DNA of 7,589 nt from Lysobacterales bacterium (GTDB lineage: Bacteria > Pseudomonadota > Gammaproteobacteria > Xanthomonadales > Marinicellaceae). Made by a program: the position numbers and the translations under genes. Below the pieces are notes generated by a model. The model saw only the letters and a list, made by a program, of their open reading frames with translations. It ran no database searches and was not told the DNA's origin. Location: positions 1 through 7,589 of the forward strand of contig JALWML010000076.1 in NCBI GenBank assembly GCA_027083915.1, read 5' to 3'. This document shows positions 6,509 through 7,589 of the stretch, in pieces. The stretch's first letter is position 1. Every line of letters begins with the position of its first letter.

Positions 6509-7589
6509 TTAAATAGCCTTATCCCAATTATTATTGACCAAAGACTCAATAATTTTCTCACCACGGTGTCCGTAAATTGGATTATTTTCTAATGCCAATT
6601 CATCGGCTAATTTGATGGCAACATCAGCAGGTGGTGTATCGGTGACTTTAGATTGGTTAAGGACATGCAATGCCGTTTGAAAAACCGAATATTCATAATC
6701 TTGATCCAAATGGCGGTAAAAATACGGGTCATTATCAATATAACCAGATTGCTCGTCTGCACAGTTAACTATACCCATGCGATTGACTAAAAAATCAGGT
6801 ACATAAGTTATGCCTCTATCAGCTATGGCTTGACCATGCAATTTAGAATCTTTGAGTTGGTTGTTTGAAGCACCACAAATAATTTTGGTTTTGATTTGAG
6901 GAATCGACTCATCATTCAAGATAGCACCTGTTGCACAAGGAGCCAAAATATCACATTCTTCAAACAAGATAGAGTTATCTTTTATGTCAACCAATCGAGC
7001 ATCCAAGTTTTTATCGGCGTATTTGGCTTTAACTTCATCAATTAAATCTTGATTAATATCCACAGCAATAATTTTTGCCACATTGCGTTCAAATAGATAA
7101 CCCATCATCGGCTCTGCCACATGACCCATGCCTTGCACAGCAACAGTCTTACCTTCAAGTCCTCCCATGTCTAAAAACTTCAATGCCGCTTCCATTCCAT
7201 GCACCACACCAAGTGCTGTGGCTGACGAAGGATTACCACTGCCACCAACTGAGGCTGGAATACACGTGGTAAAACGCGTTTGTGAAAAGACATTACCCAT
7301 GTCTTCTTCACACGTACCCACATCTTCGGCAGTAATATAACACCCTTTAATCGACGTGATAAAACGCCCATAATCTTTATACAACTCTTCACGCATTTTT
7401 AAATCATTTTTATCATTCTTTGGGTTATGAACCATAATGCCTTTGCCACCACCCCACCACAGGTTGGCTAAGGCATTTTTACGCGTCATGCCTTTGGATA
7501 AACGCATACCATCACGCAAAAAATCTTCCATTGTTGCATAATGCCAATAGCGCAAACCACCAGAGGCTTGTCCGCGATTGGTTTTATGG
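6509..7589 (-). CDS. Glu/Leu/Phe/Val dehydrogenase family protein, leucine dehydrogenase-like (5' end outside window)
   Basis: An amino-acid dehydrogenase that oxidatively deaminates a branched-chain or related L-amino acid to the 2-oxo acid with NAD+ in the cytoplasm. The frame stays open to the right edge; the TTG at 7555 is not the start, because the 11 codons before it encode conserved family text ending in A-S-G-G-L-R. Counting from that codon, K26 in M-T-R-K-N and K38 in G-G-G-K-G are 12 residues apart, like the substrate-binding K68 and catalytic K80 of Bacillus leucine dehydrogenase. D78 in T-A-E-D-V-G-T matches the catalytic aspartate. The Rossmann domain starts G-K-T-V-A-V-Q-G-M-G-H-V-A (135-147), and the acidic D166 after the second strand suggests NAD+ over NADP+. 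Further family signs are G-N-P-S-S-A-T-A-L-G-V and N-C-A-D-E. About 359 residues are visible, so the full protein would be somewhat longer than typical leucine dehydrogenases. Substrate (Leu, Val, Phe) cannot be fixed from sequence alone. Confidence 0.9.
   Translation of the reverse strand, partial: HKTNRGQASGGLRYWHYATMEDFLRDGMRLSKGMTRKNALANLWWGGGKGIMVHNPKNDKNDLKMREELYKDYGRFITSIKGCYITAEDVGTCEEDMGNVFSQTRFTTCIPASVGGSGNPSSATALGVVHGMEAALKFLDMGGLEGKTVAVQGMGHVAEPMMGYLFERNVAKIIAVDINQDLIDEVKAKYADKNLDARLVDIKDNSILFEECDILAPCATGAILNDESIPQIKTKIICGASNNQLKDSKLHGQAIADRGITYVPDFLVNRMGIVNCADEQSGYIDNDPYFYRHLDQDYEYSVFQTALHVLNQSKVTDTPPADVAIKLADELALENNPIYGHRGEKIIESLVNNNWDKAI

Noticed and set aside
7075..7392. Several overlapping short open frames on both strands
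   Set aside because: All lie within the dehydrogenase gene, whose frame carries the catalytic and Rossmann motifs.

Overview
The window looks like an AT-rich chromosomal segment of a free-living gammaproteobacterium. The left edge carries the end of a class A penicillin-binding protein that aligns from memory with the PBP1b (mrcB) C-terminus. Two secreted proteins have right-handed beta-helix architecture, a terminal 'GAYE' motif of the choice-of-anchor Q type, and the last residues F-x-DGFE. That combination, together with a TPR-bearing ToxR/CadC-like regulator, recalls Marinicella and related Xanthomonadales-like lineages. The taxonomic guess is an inference from protein style, not a database match.

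Layout: (1) positions 2-823, + strand: the transpeptidase end of PBP1b, cut by the left edge. (2) 855-2657, - strand: a membrane-bound winged-helix regulator with a periplasmic TPR-type sensor domain, convergent with PBP1b across only 31 bp. (3) 2658-2840: an intergenic region with a candidate regulator promoter, a strong intrinsic terminator for the - strand, and a perfect 14-bp inverted repeat. (4) 2841-6310, - strand: a two-gene operon of paralogous secreted beta-helix proteins separated by 8 bp. (5) 6311-6508: the operon leader and promoter region with four copies of TTCAGRYT spaced about one helical turn apart, then a second intrinsic terminator. (6) 6509-7589, - strand: a Glu/Leu/Phe/Val dehydrogenase cut by the right edge.

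How it may work together: the two beta-helix proteins are probably made from one mRNA, exported by Sec, and kept at or released from the cell surface. The regulator just downstream has an OmpR/PhoB-type DNA-binding domain, a class that usually reads direct repeats spaced 10-11 bp, and such repeats lie upstream of the operon. A simple hypothesis is that this membrane regulator controls the adjacent surface-protein operon. PBP1b and the amino-acid dehydrogenase look like unrelated housekeeping neighbours; terminators isolate the dehydrogenase from the operon and the operon from the regulator.

The most unusual signals are the helically phased repeats, the shared DGFE C-terminal tag, and the 3' UTR of the operon, whose hairpin loop is complementary over 10 nt to the ribosome-binding region of the same mRNA.
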